The translations under genes and the position numbers were made by a program. Below the pieces are notes generated by a model that worked only from the letters and a program-made list of their open reading frames with translations, was not told where the DNA came from and ran no database searches. DNA of 41,392 nt from Anaerolineales bacterium (lineage in GTDB: Bacteria > Chloroflexota > Anaerolineae > Anaerolineales > UBA11579): positions 1-41,392 of the forward strand of contig JAHCIJ010000005.1 in NCBI GenBank assembly GCA_026129255.1, given 5' to 3'. This document shows, piece by piece, positions 33,559 to 41,375 of this stretch (its first letter is position 1; each line of letters begins with the position of its first letter).

Positions 33559-34817
33559 GTGAACAAGAAAGCTGCGCCGATGCCCACCAGCACCACCAGC
33601 AGCATGCCGGGCCAGATGGCGCGGCGCAGCCCGGCCGAAGCACCAGAGAGCACAATACCGCCCTTGAACAGCGTGTTGGTCATAGTGGCGATGACAATGC
33701 CATGCGCCGCCGTGGTGAGACTCAGGCCGCCACTGTCGCTGAGCTCCGCCAGGCTGAGCGTGATGGCATTTGAGTCAGAAAAGCCCGCCAGGAAGCTGGA
33801 GAGCAGCACGCCCGGCTCACCCAGGTAGAGCTGGGCGGCGCGGTTGATGAGCAAGACAAAAGCGTACAGCAAGCCAAAGCGCAAAGCCGACATCAGGTCA
33901 AACGGATTACTAAATTCCACCTGGCTCTTCCCAGGGCTGCGCTTGGCTACATATAAATAGAAGGCATAGGCCAGGCCAACCGCAGCCGCCAACGCCAACG
34001 GTTTCCACACCACCTGCACCAACGTCATATTAACGATAGCGATCTGCACGATCACACGCACAAACATGATCGACCAAGCCAACAGGATACCGAACCCTAG
34101 CATGCGCACCAAGCGCGCCTGCTTCTTGCTGCGCGCACTGAAGCTGAGCGTGACGGCGGTGCTGGAGACCAGACCGCCGAGCAGGCCGGAGATGCCCAGG
34201 CCCTGCTCGCTGCCCAGCACCTTGATAAGCACATAGGCCAGGAAACTGATACCGGAGATCAGCACCACCATCAGCCAGATCTTGAATGGGTTGAGGACAT
34301 CAAAAGGCGGCGGCAACAACGCCTCGTTGGGCAGCACCGGCAGCACCACGGCCGTAATCACCAGGAATTGCAATGCGGCCTGCATGTCCTGGCGCGTCAG
34401 CGCCGTGACCAGGCGATCCGTCTCGAGTTTGATGGAAAGGATCAACGTAGTGGCCACACCCAGCGCCACCGCCAGACCCAGGTAACCCCAATAGCACAGG
34501 CCGCCCAGCAGCACGGTGATGAGGATGGCTGCCTCGGTGGTCATGCCTACATGTTGGTCGCTGGCTTTGAAGTAGTAGCCCACCACCAGCATCAGCGCCA
34601 CAGCCAGCAAAAGGCCAAAAAAGATCAACGGTTGGCGATACTGCTCTGAGGCCATGGCGGCCAAACAGCCCGCCAGCGAAAAGAGGGCAAAGGTGCGCTC
34701 GCCAGCGGGGATGTTTTTGCCGCGGCCGCCATGCGAGAACTCACGCTGCAAGCCGATGGAGAAACCAATCGCCAGCGCAACGCCAAAACGCAGGAACATA
34801 TCCCATTCACTGATCAT
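33555..34817 (-). CDS. MgtC/SapB-DUF4010 family membrane protein
   Basis: 420 residues from ATG 34817, which overlaps the ruvC stop (ATGA). The N-terminal part resembles MgtC (FGVALAIGFSIGLQREFSH with GERTFALFSLAG), and the C-terminal part a long DUF4010 membrane domain ending near FLAGFSDSNAITLSLAEL. About eleven membrane segments. The family is poorly understood; roles in membrane homeostasis or ion transport have been suggested for MgtC relatives. It sits between ruvC and ruvA with four-base overlaps on both sides, so it is firmly in that operon although no DNA repair role is known. An upstream in-frame Met would overlap ruvC further and is rejected. Confidence 0.82.
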   Translation of the reverse strand: MISEWDMFLRFGVALAIGFSIGLQREFSHGGRGKNIPAGERTFALFSLAGCLAAMASEQYRQPLIFFGLLLAVALMLVVGYYFKASDQHVGMTTEAAILITVLLGGLCYWGYLGLAVALGVATTLILSIKLETDRLVTALTRQDMQAALQFLVITAVVLPVLPNEALLPPPFDVLNPFKIWLMVVLISGISFLAYVLIKVLGSEQGLGISGLLGGLVSSTAVTLSFSARSKKQARLVRMLGFGILLAWSIMFVRVIVQIAIVNMTLVQVVWKPLALAAAVGLAYAFYLYVAKRSPGKSQVEFSNPFDLMSALRFGLLYAFVLLINRAAQLYLGEPGVLLSSFLAGFSDSNAITLSLAELSDSGGLSLTTAAHGIVIATMTNTLFKGGIVLSGASAGLRRAIWPGMLLVVLVGIGAAFLFT

Positions 34818-35314
34818 TGAGCACGCTCCAGGGCTGTCATGCTGCGGCGCGTGTTGAGATGGCAAATGGCGATCGCCAGCGCATCGGCAGCATCATCCGG
34901 CTTGGGGAGCTCAGAAAGACTGAGCAGAGTTTTGACCATACTTTGCATTTGTTGTTTGTCGGCGGCACCATAGCCACTGACGGCTTGCTTGACCTGGTTA
35001 GGCGTGTAGTCGGCCACGGCCAGCCCCGCCTGCTGCAGGGCCAATAGCACCACGCCGCGCGCCTGGCCCACACTCATGGCAGTGCGCACGTTACGCTGAA
35101 AGAACAGGGACTCGACGGCGGCGGCCTGCGGGCGATGCGTCTCCAGCAGGGTCACCAAGCTGGCATGGATATGTACCAGGCGCTCGCCCAGCGGCATCTT
35201 TACCGGAGTGACGATGACACCCCAATCCACACAGCGCAGGTCACCAGATGGCGTCTGGTGTACCAAACCGTAGCCGGTGATCGCCGTGCCGGGATCAATA
35301 CCGATCGCCAACAT
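34814..35314 (-). CDS. ruvC: Crossover junction endonuclease RuvC
   Basis: 166 residues. Resolves Holliday junctions with RuvAB. RNase H-like fold with the acidic catalytic residues Asp7 (GIDPGTAITGYG), Glu68 (AVESLFFQ) and the DDAADALA cluster (Asp140/141/144); Lys110 lies in VKQAVSGYGAADKQQ. Normal length. It starts five bases after yebC and overlaps the next gene by four bases. Confidence 0.97.
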   Translation of the reverse strand: MLAIGIDPGTAITGYGLVHQTPSGDLRCVDWGVIVTPVKMPLGERLVHIHASLVTLLETHRPQAAAVESLFFQRNVRTAMSVGQARGVVLLALQQAGLAVADYTPNQVKQAVSGYGAADKQQMQSMVKTLLSLSELPKPDDAADALAIAICHLNTRRSMTALERAQ

Positions 35315-35319
35315 AGGCG

Positions 35320-36072
35320 TCAGTCTGCGAGCTGAGCGAGGACTTCGTCGCTAATGCTGAGGTTGCTAGCAGTGGCTTGAACATCGTCCAGCTCCTCCAG
35401 CGATTCGAGGAAGCGCAACACCTGCATGCTCTCGCTCGGGTTGAGCTCGATCTCCTGTTTGGGCTGCATACGCAAACCGGCGTCTTTTACGCCCAGGCCA
35501 GCGTCTTTGAGCCCATCACCAATACGCTTGAAGGCGTCCACCGGGCCGGTGACCTCCACCTGGCCGTCTTCGTACCACAGGTCCTCAGCGCCAGCCTCAA
35601 CAACCAGTTCGAAGAGCTCTTCTTCGGTCTTGCCGTTGGCGTCAAAGGCAAAGAATGCCACACGGTCGAACTGCCAGCCTACAGAGCCGCTCTCGCCTAG
35701 GTTGCCCCCGCTGCGGCTGAAGATATGGCGGATCTCAGACACGGTGCGGTTGCGGTTATCGGTGACGGCTTCGACGATGACGGCCACGCCGTGCGGGCCG
35801 AAGCCTTCGTAGGTCACCTGATCGAGAGAAGCACCATCTTTGTCTTCACCCGTGCCGCGTTTGATGGCGCGGTCGATATTGTCACTGGGCATGTTTTCGC
35901 CGCGCGCCTTATCAATGGCAAGACGCAGCGTGAAGTTAGTATCCGGGTTGCCACCGCCCTCGCGAGCGGCAATGGCAATTTCTCGCGCCAGGCGAGTAAA
36001 GACCGCGCCACGCTTGGCATCGGTTACAGCTTTCTTGCGCTTGATGGTAGACCATTTACTATGACCAGACAT
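35320..36072 (-). CDS. YebC/PmpR-family protein (TACO1 homologue)
   Basis: 250 residues from ATG 36072. The frame continues 13 codons upstream, but MSGHSKWSTIKRKKAVTDAK is the family N-terminus and AAAGAGG lies as an SD about five bases before it. Members regulate transcription or, as shown more recently, assist translation of proline-rich stretches. Seen: RGAVFTRLAREI, GGNPDTNFTLRLAIDKAR, MPSDNIDRAIKRGTG and YEGFGPHGVAVIVE. It is the first gene of yebC-ruvC-DUF4010-ruvA, a common association for yebC and ruvC. Confidence 0.96.
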   Translation of the reverse strand: MSGHSKWSTIKRKKAVTDAKRGAVFTRLAREIAIAAREGGGNPDTNFTLRLAIDKARGENMPSDNIDRAIKRGTGEDKDGASLDQVTYEGFGPHGVAVIVEAVTDNRNRTVSEIRHIFSRSGGNLGESGSVGWQFDRVAFFAFDANGKTEEELFELVVEAGAEDLWYEDGQVEVTGPVDAFKRIGDGLKDAGLGVKDAGLRMQPKQEIELNPSESMQVLRFLESLEELDDVQATASNLSISDEVLAQLAD

Positions 36073-36093
36073 AAATACCTCTTTGAGAGAAAA

Positions 36094-36099
36094 ATTATA
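36094..36099 (-). promoter_or_regulatory. -10 box of yebC operon
   Basis: TATAAT on the minus strand lies 21 bases before the yebC ATG, giving a leader of about 15 bases that includes the AAAGAGG SD. This one has a normal leader. Confidence 0.55.
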
Positions 36100-36118
36100 C
36101 GCAAAAAGCAAGTGAATA

Positions 36119-36187
36119 GTGAGGAGTGAACAGGCAGAGTGAAGGATTGAGCTGCCTACTGCTCACCATGCACTCTTCACTCCTCAC
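36119..36187. repeat. Inverted repeat between yebC and the histidine kinase gene
   Basis: GTGAGGAGTGA (36119-36129) and TCACTCCTCAC (36177-36187) are perfect inverted 11-mers, with an inner AGGCAG/CTGCCT pair. The flanks stutter on GTGA/TCAC units (AGTGAATAGTGAGGAGTGAA). The arrangement mirrors that between obgE and rex. Confidence 0.6.
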
Positions 36188-36202
36188 TTTCTCCCCTTAC
36201 CG

Positions 36203-36208
36203 TATACT
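36203..36208 (+). promoter_or_regulatory. -10 box of the histidine kinase gene, leaderless type
   Basis: TATACT, then six bases (CCAAGC), then GTG 36215. No SD. The spacing fixes the GTG as start. Confidence 0.5.
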
Positions 36209-36214
36209 CCAAGC

Positions 36215-37444
36215 GTGGCCAAAACCTCAGAATTGCTGGACGCGCATGCCCTGCGTACCCGCCTGGAGCGCCTACAGCGCACCCTAGAGACCGCGCGCCA
36301 GCTCAGCGCCATTCTGCAACCCGAAGAGTTGCTCAAGGCGCTGGTGCTCGCCGCGGCCGAACTTACCGACAGCGAGCAGGCGGCCGTAGTGCGCGTGGAC
36401 GCCGCCAGCGGGCAACTGCAGTTTGTGAAGGCGCCCTGGCTGGCGCGCGAGCGCATGCAAGCCGCAACCTTTGGCGAAGATAGCCCGATCCACCAGGCAT
36501 ATCGCAGCCTGTGGCCCGCGCTGGGTGAAGAGCAGCCGGGGTTGCAGGTGCGCAACATACTGGCTGTGCCGATGGTGGTGGAAGGCAGCGCCCTGGGCGT
36601 GCTGTGTGCAGTAAACAAGCGCGCTGATGCGTTTGACCGGAACGACATCCTGGTGATGGAGTACCTAGCGGCCCAGGCGGCCATCTGCATTGAGAACGCC
36701 GATATGTTAGAGCAGGCGCGCCAAGGCTACACCACCCTGGCCGAGCTCGACAAAATGCGCAACGACTTCATCGCCATCACTTCACACGAGCTGCGTATCC
36801 CCTTGGGGCTGGTGCTCGGCCACGCCAGCTTTCTCAGCGATATCTTGGATGGCGAAGCCAAACAGCAAAGTGAAACGATTGAGAAAGCGGCCCTGCGCCT
36901 CAAAGACATCGTAGAAGACCTCTCCAAGATCGAGCTGGCGCAAAGCGGCACCTCTGTGATGCGTGCCGTGCGCTACGATCTTGTTGAACAGCTGCAGCGC
37001 CTGGTGCAAGCACACCAGCCGGCCGCAGCCAAAGGCAAGATCAGCCTCAGCAGCCAATTGCCCGCACAGGCCGTGTTTGTGGTGGCCGACGCCAACAAGA
37101 TCTTCGTGGCGCTAGACCACCTCATCAAGAATGCGGTCGGCTTTACGGACGCGGGCGGTATGGTGCAAGTCAGTTTAAAAGAAGATGGCGACGCCGTAGT
37201 GGTCGAGGTGGCTGACAGCGGCATCGGCATCCCGGCGGCAGACCTGCCGCGCGTGTTCGACCGCTTCTACCAGGTGGAAGGCCACATGACCCGCCGCCAC
37301 GGTGGCATGGGGCTGGGCTTGTCGATCGCCCGCACCCTGGTGGAGATGCATGGCGGCAGCGTGCACGCCGAAAGTGTGGAGGGCAAGGGCAGCCGTTTTA
37401 GCATGCACATGCCGCGCATGGGCTGGGCCGGGCAGCTGGATTAA
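36215..37444 (+). CDS. Soluble GAF-domain sensor histidine kinase
   Basis: 409 residues from a GTG. A short N-terminal coiled coil (about 10-40) is followed by a GAF domain (about 30-165, ending IENADMLEQARQ), a HisKA dimerisation domain with phospho-acceptor His191 in ITSHELRIPL, and a HATPase domain with N-box Asn306 (DHLIKNAVGF), G1 VADSGIGIP (332-340) and G2 HGGMGLGLS (362-370). All catalytic boxes are intact. There is no membrane segment, so it senses a cytosolic signal, possibly a small molecule or gas through GAF. No response regulator is adjacent; the receiver gene at 40.3 kb is a possible partner. Confidence 0.9.
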   Translation: MAKTSELLDAHALRTRLERLQRTLETARQLSAILQPEELLKALVLAAAELTDSEQAAVVRVDAASGQLQFVKAPWLARERMQAATFGEDSPIHQAYRSLWPALGEEQPGLQVRNILAVPMVVEGSALGVLCAVNKRADAFDRNDILVMEYLAAQAAICIENADMLEQARQGYTTLAELDKMRNDFIAITSHELRIPLGLVLGHASFLSDILDGEAKQQSETIEKAALRLKDIVEDLSKIELAQSGTSVMRAVRYDLVEQLQRLVQAHQPAAAKGKISLSSQLPAQAVFVVADANKIFVALDHLIKNAVGFTDAGGMVQVSLKEDGDAVVVEVADSGIGIPAADLPRVFDRFYQVEGHMTRRHGGMGLGLSIARTLVEMHGGSVHAESVEGKGSRFSMHMPRMGWAGQLD

Positions 37445-37460
37445 CCACGATAAACACGGA

Positions 37461-37466
37461 TATAAT
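37461..37466 (+). promoter_or_regulatory. Possible -10 box of the tRNA-Pro gene
   Basis: TATAAT lies 67 bases before the mature tRNA, in the gap after the kinase gene. The precursor would carry a 5' leader of about 60 bases with a small GGCT-TAAAA-AGCC hairpin (about 37497-37509), to be removed by RNase P. Confidence 0.4.
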
Positions 37467-37533
37467 CACCCCTCATTCGGGGGCGTTGCGGCAAAAGGCT
37501 TAAAAAGCCATTTGCCGTGTGCTCGAGAGTTCT

Positions 37534-37608
37534 CGGGGCGTGGCGCAGCCCGGCTAGCGCGCACCGTTCGGGACGGTGAGGTCGAAGGTTCAAATCCTTT
37601 CGCCCCGA
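37534..37608 (+). tRNA. tRNA-Pro, anticodon CGG
   Basis: 75 nt. Acceptor CGGGGCG pairs with CGCCCCG, discriminator A. D arm GCGC...GCGC, anticodon arm CACCG-TTCGGGA-CGGTG with anticodon CGG (reads CCG), variable AGGTC, T arm GAAGG-TTCAAAT-CCTTT. The 3' CCA is not encoded (CT follows), so a nucleotidyltransferase must add it. A terminator follows six bases later. Confidence 0.96.
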
Positions 37609-37613
37609 CTGAC

Positions 37614-37645
37614 AGAAAGCCTGGTCTGCACAGACCAGGCTTTCT
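37614..37645 (+). terminator. Terminator of the tRNA-Pro gene
   Basis: AGAAAGCCTGGTCTG (37614-37628) and CAGACCAGGCTTTCT (37631-37645) form a perfect 15-bp stem closed by CA, followed by GGTTATTCTT. The T-run is weak but the stem is strong. Confidence 0.75.
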
Positions 37646-37698
37646 GGTTATTCTTAGCCCCGGATGCCTGCTCTGCAACACATCAACGGTTCGCTCAT

Positions 37699-39669
37699 AT
37701 GAAACGCACCTTGGATTCATTGTTGCAAAACCCTGTCAGGTTTGCTCCCTGGCTGTATCTGGCAGCCTGTTTGTTGGCGTATGCCCCACTGATTCCCTGG
37801 CTGGGTTTTTATTGGGATGATTGGCCGATCATTCTCTTTATCCACAACAAGCAGTGGGCACAACTACTCACCCACTTTAGCTATGACCGTCCGTTTTCGC
37901 CGTGGCCCTTCTTTATGATCGGCCAACTGGGGACGCACCCACTGGTGTGGCACATCAGTGCACTGCTGATGCGCTGGCTGGGTGTGCTCGGCCTGGCCTG
38001 GGCGGTGAAACCACTGTGGCCCAAAAGTCCGCGCTTCATTTTATATGTAGCCTTGTTGTTCGCAGTGTATCCGGGCTACCTGGCGCAAACGATCCCGGCC
38101 ACTTTTGCCACCCAACTTGGCGCACAGATCGCCTTCTTTGTTTCTCTGGGCGCGATGGCACGCGCCGCCAGCCAACCCCAGCGCTATTGGCCATACACCG
38201 CCCTGGGTCTGCTGGCAGGTGTGGTGCACATGTTCACCATGGAGTATTTCGTCGGGCTGGACCTGATCCGCCCGCTGTTTCTTTGGCTCATTCTGCGCCG
38301 TGAGCACGCGCAGGACGCGCCGCTGCGCTCCGCGGGGCGCGTGGCGCTGCAATGGGTGCCGTATCTGCTCATCATGGCCGCCTGGGGACTATGGCGTTTC
38401 TGGCTACTCGAACTGCCGCAGGAGCCATACCCGCTGCAACTTAGCCGCAACCCCTTGCGCCTAATCGCCCAACTTGGCCCGGGCGCCCTGGCCGATTTTT
38501 GGCACGCGCTGGCGCTCACCTGGCAACGCAGCCTGGAGACACACTTCTGGCCGGCTTGGCTCATTGCGGCCCTCACGGCGGCTGGCTTTGGCTGGCTGCT
38601 GGCTCGCCAGACGCAAGCCAGTGACGAAAGTAAGCAGCCGCTGCGCCAGGCCGCCCTGCTGGGAGTGAGCGCTTTCTTCCTTGGCTTGCTGCCGATCTGG
38701 ATCACCGGCAACGTAGCCAGTTCAGGCGAATACAACAATCGCTACCTGCTACCCGGCTTGATGGGCGCAGCGCTGCTGGTCGCCTGGCTGCTTACCCGGC
38801 TGGTGCGCTCAGGCACATGGCGTGGCGTGGCGCTGGCCGTGTTGCTTGGCCTGGCGGTGGGCAGCCATGTCGGCAACGCCGCATCCTTCCGGCAAGACTG
38901 GGTGGCGCAGCGCAACTTCTACTGGCAACTCCACTGGCGCGCGCCAGACATTGCCCCCGGCACCGCCATCATAACGCCGGCCCGCGTGACCCCCTGGACA
39001 GGCGAGCCACTGCTGGGCGCCGCGCTCAACATGCTCTACCCCATCCGTAGTGAGGCTCCGGTGGCCGATCTGTGGAATCTGGAGCTGCGCTTCTCACACA
39101 CGCTTGACCCCATTTTGCGCGGCGAGGCCTTTGATATCAACTATCGCGGCTATCGTTTTCAATCCAGTGATATTGCAAGCCTGATCGTTCTGCGCATGGC
39201 GCCGGCTGGCGGATGCTTGTGGGTGCTGGATGCCTATGACGCTTACAATCCGTATCTGACCGAAGAAGAGCGCATGGTGGCGCAATATTCCAATCACGCG
39301 CGCATAGCGCCACAGGGCTCGCTTCCCAGCGGGGACATCTTCGGCACGGAACCAACCCAAGACTGGTGCTACTACTATGAGAAGGCCCAACTGGCCAACC
39401 AGCAGGGCTTATGGGCAGATGCCATAGAGCTGCTCACGCAAGCCAGCCAGGCAGGTCTGCAACCTGCGTTGAGCATCGAGTGGCTGCCGCTCGTGCGCGC
39501 ACACGCCATGCTGGGTGAGTGGTCGCAGGCCGCCGAGGCCAGCCTGCAGGTGCGCGGCGACGGGCCACAGGCCGACGCCATGCTGTGCGCCATGTGGCGC
39601 GAGTGGCAGGCAAGCGCACCTACGAACTTGTTTGCCCAAATTCAGCACGAAGCTCAATGCGCGCCGTAA
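37699..39669 (+). CDS. Large polytopic membrane protein, GT-C-like, with helical C-terminal tail
   Basis: 656 residues from ATG 37699; a longer frame runs back through the tRNA terminator and is rejected. About eleven membrane segments (residues 15-430). The first loop carries FYWDDWPII (Asp40, Asp41), an acidic pair placed as in GT-C glycosyltransferases. After the membrane part come a soluble region (about 430-570) and a Leu/Ala-rich tail (about 575-650, AQLANQQGLWADAIELLTQA) that resembles TPR helices. Function is unknown; surface glycan or glycoprotein transfer is a guess. No SD or -10 box is evident near the ATG, so a start a little further downstream cannot be excluded. Confidence 0.68.
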   Translation: MKRTLDSLLQNPVRFAPWLYLAACLLAYAPLIPWLGFYWDDWPIILFIHNKQWAQLLTHFSYDRPFSPWPFFMIGQLGTHPLVWHISALLMRWLGVLGLAWAVKPLWPKSPRFILYVALLFAVYPGYLAQTIPATFATQLGAQIAFFVSLGAMARAASQPQRYWPYTALGLLAGVVHMFTMEYFVGLDLIRPLFLWLILRREHAQDAPLRSAGRVALQWVPYLLIMAAWGLWRFWLLELPQEPYPLQLSRNPLRLIAQLGPGALADFWHALALTWQRSLETHFWPAWLIAALTAAGFGWLLARQTQASDESKQPLRQAALLGVSAFFLGLLPIWITGNVASSGEYNNRYLLPGLMGAALLVAWLLTRLVRSGTWRGVALAVLLGLAVGSHVGNAASFRQDWVAQRNFYWQLHWRAPDIAPGTAIITPARVTPWTGEPLLGAALNMLYPIRSEAPVADLWNLELRFSHTLDPILRGEAFDINYRGYRFQSSDIASLIVLRMAPAGGCLWVLDAYDAYNPYLTEEERMVAQYSNHARIAPQGSLPSGDIFGTEPTQDWCYYYEKAQLANQQGLWADAIELLTQASQAGLQPALSIEWLPLVRAHAMLGEWSQAAEASLQVRGDGPQADAMLCAMWREWQASAPTNLFAQIQHEAQCAP

Positions 39670-39708
39670 GGCGGTCACGACCTTCATAGGCTATTAATGC
39701 CGCTGCAA

Positions 39709-39714
39709 TAAACT
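39709..39714 (+). promoter_or_regulatory. Possible -10 box of the SH3-like lipoprotein gene, leaderless type
   Basis: TAAACT, then seven bases (TAGCGGG), then ATG 39722. It is a weaker match than the other boxes in this window. Confidence 0.35.
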
Positions 39715-39721
39715 TAGCGGG

Positions 39722-40321
39722 ATGCACTTACGACCTCACTCTTTAGCGGTGTTGCTAATGCTGGCGGCGTGCACCACCACTGCACCTACTGCCACTGAGA
39801 TCACGCTCCCCAGCGGCGCGGGTGAATGTGTGGCCCATACCAACGCGGTCACCAACATCTACAGCCGCCCCAGTACGGAAGCGGAGACCTTTGCCGAAGC
39901 GGACAGCGGGCTAACTCAGCCACTCAGCGCACGCACTGAGGATGGTTGGCTGGGTTTTGATCCCGGCGTCGCCCAAGCAGCCAACATGGGGCCGTTTCGT
40001 TTGCGCTGGTTCTGGCACACGGATGTGCGCCTGAGCGGCAACTGTGCAGCGCTGCCCGTGGTGTGGGGGCCGCACGCGGGCTATTGCTACGATATGCCAA
40101 TGGATACCGTGCTCGTGCACGCGGAGCCCAACGCATCCGCCAGTGTGCTGACTACGCTGGCAGCAGGGCAGTTTGCGGCCGTAATGGGCGTCAGCCAAAC
40201 CGGCTGGGCAGAAGTTGACCTGGAGCTGGGGAATACTGGCTTGGGCGGCACGGGCTGGGTCGACGCGCAAACACTCAACCTCAACGGTAGCGCGTGTTCG
40301 CAGTTGCCTACACTTCCCTAA
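39722..40321 (+). CDS. Putative lipoprotein with two bacterial SH3-like repeats
   Basis: 199 residues. The N-terminus is a lipoprotein signal (lipobox LAAC, Cys17) followed by a Thr/Ala-rich stretch. Two similar halves follow: about 36-105 (TNAVTNIYSRPSTEAETFAE and a later DGWLGFDPG) and about 115-190 (MDTVLVHAEPNASASVLTTL and a later TGWAEVDLE). Each half has the RPS/EPN turn and the GW near the end seen in SH3b domains, which often bind cell wall. Cysteines at 37, 108, 122 and 193 may form disulfides. Specific ligand unknown. Its end is six bases from the convergent receiver gene. Confidence 0.65.
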   Translation: MHLRPHSLAVLLMLAACTTTAPTATEITLPSGAGECVAHTNAVTNIYSRPSTEAETFAEADSGLTQPLSARTEDGWLGFDPGVAQAANMGPFRLRWFWHTDVRLSGNCAALPVVWGPHAGYCYDMPMDTVLVHAEPNASASVLTTLAAGQFAAVMGVSQTGWAEVDLELGNTGLGGTGWVDAQTLNLNGSACSQLPTLP

Positions 40322-40327
40322 CGATCA

Positions 40328-40696
40328 CTAGACGGAAACAGAAAGATAGCGCTGAGCGAGCTGGCGCATCTGCTCGTAGCCAACGGGCTTGAGCAGGATC
40401 TCGTCTGCCATGCCGGCAAAACGCTCCACCGCGCTGCTGTCCCCGGTGGTAATGACTACGCGCGTGTTGGCAAAGCGCAGCTGCCCACGCAGCTGGCGCA
40501 AAATGACCTCACCTGAAAGATTGGGGATGTGCAGATCCAGCAGTACCAAGTCTGGTGTAGTGAACACCAGCTGGGCCTGGGCTTTGTGGCCGTTATCCAT
40601 GACATCAGCCAGATAGCCACAATCCTGGAGGGCGCGTTGGAAGATCTCGGCGACTGCCTGGTCATCGTCCACGACCAACGCATACGGTGCGCTCAT
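40328..40696 (-). CDS. Single-domain response regulator (receiver only)
   Basis: 122 residues. CheY-like receiver: acidic pocket VVDDD (8-12), phospho-acceptor Asp54 in LVLLDLHIP, the Thr pair TT (83-84) and Lys103 in LLKPV. No output domain, so it works through protein contacts. A strong SD (AGGAG, about six bases upstream) precedes ATG 40696. No kinase is beside it; the GAF kinase at 36.2 kb is the only one in the window. Other domain-less regulators act in phosphorelays. Confidence 0.92.
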   Translation of the reverse strand: MSAPYALVVDDDQAVAEIFQRALQDCGYLADVMDNGHKAQAQLVFTTPDLVLLDLHIPNLSGEVILRQLRGQLRFANTRVVITTGDSSAVERFAGMADEILLKPVGYEQMRQLAQRYLSVSV

Positions 40697-40871
40697 AGCC
40701 TCTCCTCAACACTGGCAAGGGCTCGGCGAAGCCTGCTGCAAACACAGCAACCAGTACTCTAATAACACCTCTAAAGGTCAAAGGTTGCCCAAAATTCAGG
40801 GTACGGGCATCCGCAGTAAGATATGAACGAAAGAAGCCCTCTAGAGTTATAGAGCCATACAAGGAGCTGCC

Positions 40872-41375
40872 ATGAGTGATACACCCACCCCTAATCCAAT
40901 CAGCAACCTGCTACGCCGCATGCCTTATGGCTTTTATGCCTTGGGCAGCCAGCATGGGGATGACAGCAACCTGATGGTTTTTAACTGGGTTACTCAAGTG
41001 TCCTTCGAGCCCCAATTGCTGGCCGTGGGCTTGCAAAAGACCTCTCACAGCTACGGGCTGGTCACCGCCTCCAGGCAGTTTGTCATTAACCTATTCCTGG
41101 CAGAAGATGCCGAGCTGATCAAACCATTCACCAAAAGCCGCGCCAAAAACCCTGACAAGATGAAGACCGCCACTTTTCGTCCGGCGCCTCTGACTGGCGC
41201 CCCGGTCGTGGAGGGCGCCGCCGGGTATCTGGAGCTTGAGGTGGTCAATATCCTGGAGACTGGGGGCGATCATGACATTGTGCTGGCCAAGCCCCTGGGT
41301 GGCGAGATCCTGAAACCGGGCGAGGCAAAAGACAGCCTTAGCCTGCCTGACCTGGGTTGGAGCTACGCCGGTTAG
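40872..41375 (+). CDS. Flavin reductase-like domain protein
   Basis: 167 residues. The FMN-binding flavin reductase / split-barrel fold is seen in NLLRRMPYGFYALGSQHGDD, MVFNWVTQVSFEPQLLAVGL and VTASRQFVINLFLAED, with an interface strand GAAGYLELEVVNILETGGDH. Such proteins reduce flavins with NAD(P)H or bind FMN as redox carriers. The family is broad, so the substrate cannot be named. A clear SD (AAGGAG, five bases upstream) fixes the start. TATAGA near 40850 is a possible -10. Complete, 17 bases from the window end. Confidence 0.9.
   Translation: MSDTPTPNPISNLLRRMPYGFYALGSQHGDDSNLMVFNWVTQVSFEPQLLAVGLQKTSHSYGLVTASRQFVINLFLAEDAELIKPFTKSRAKNPDKMKTATFRPAPLTGAPVVEGAAGYLELEVVNILETGGDHDIVLAKPLGGEILKPGEAKDSLSLPDLGWSYAG

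Noticed and set aside
37576..37698. N-terminal extension of the membrane protein through the tRNA terminator
   Set aside because: It starts inside the tRNA gene and translates the terminator hairpin; ATG 37699 precedes the first membrane segment directly.
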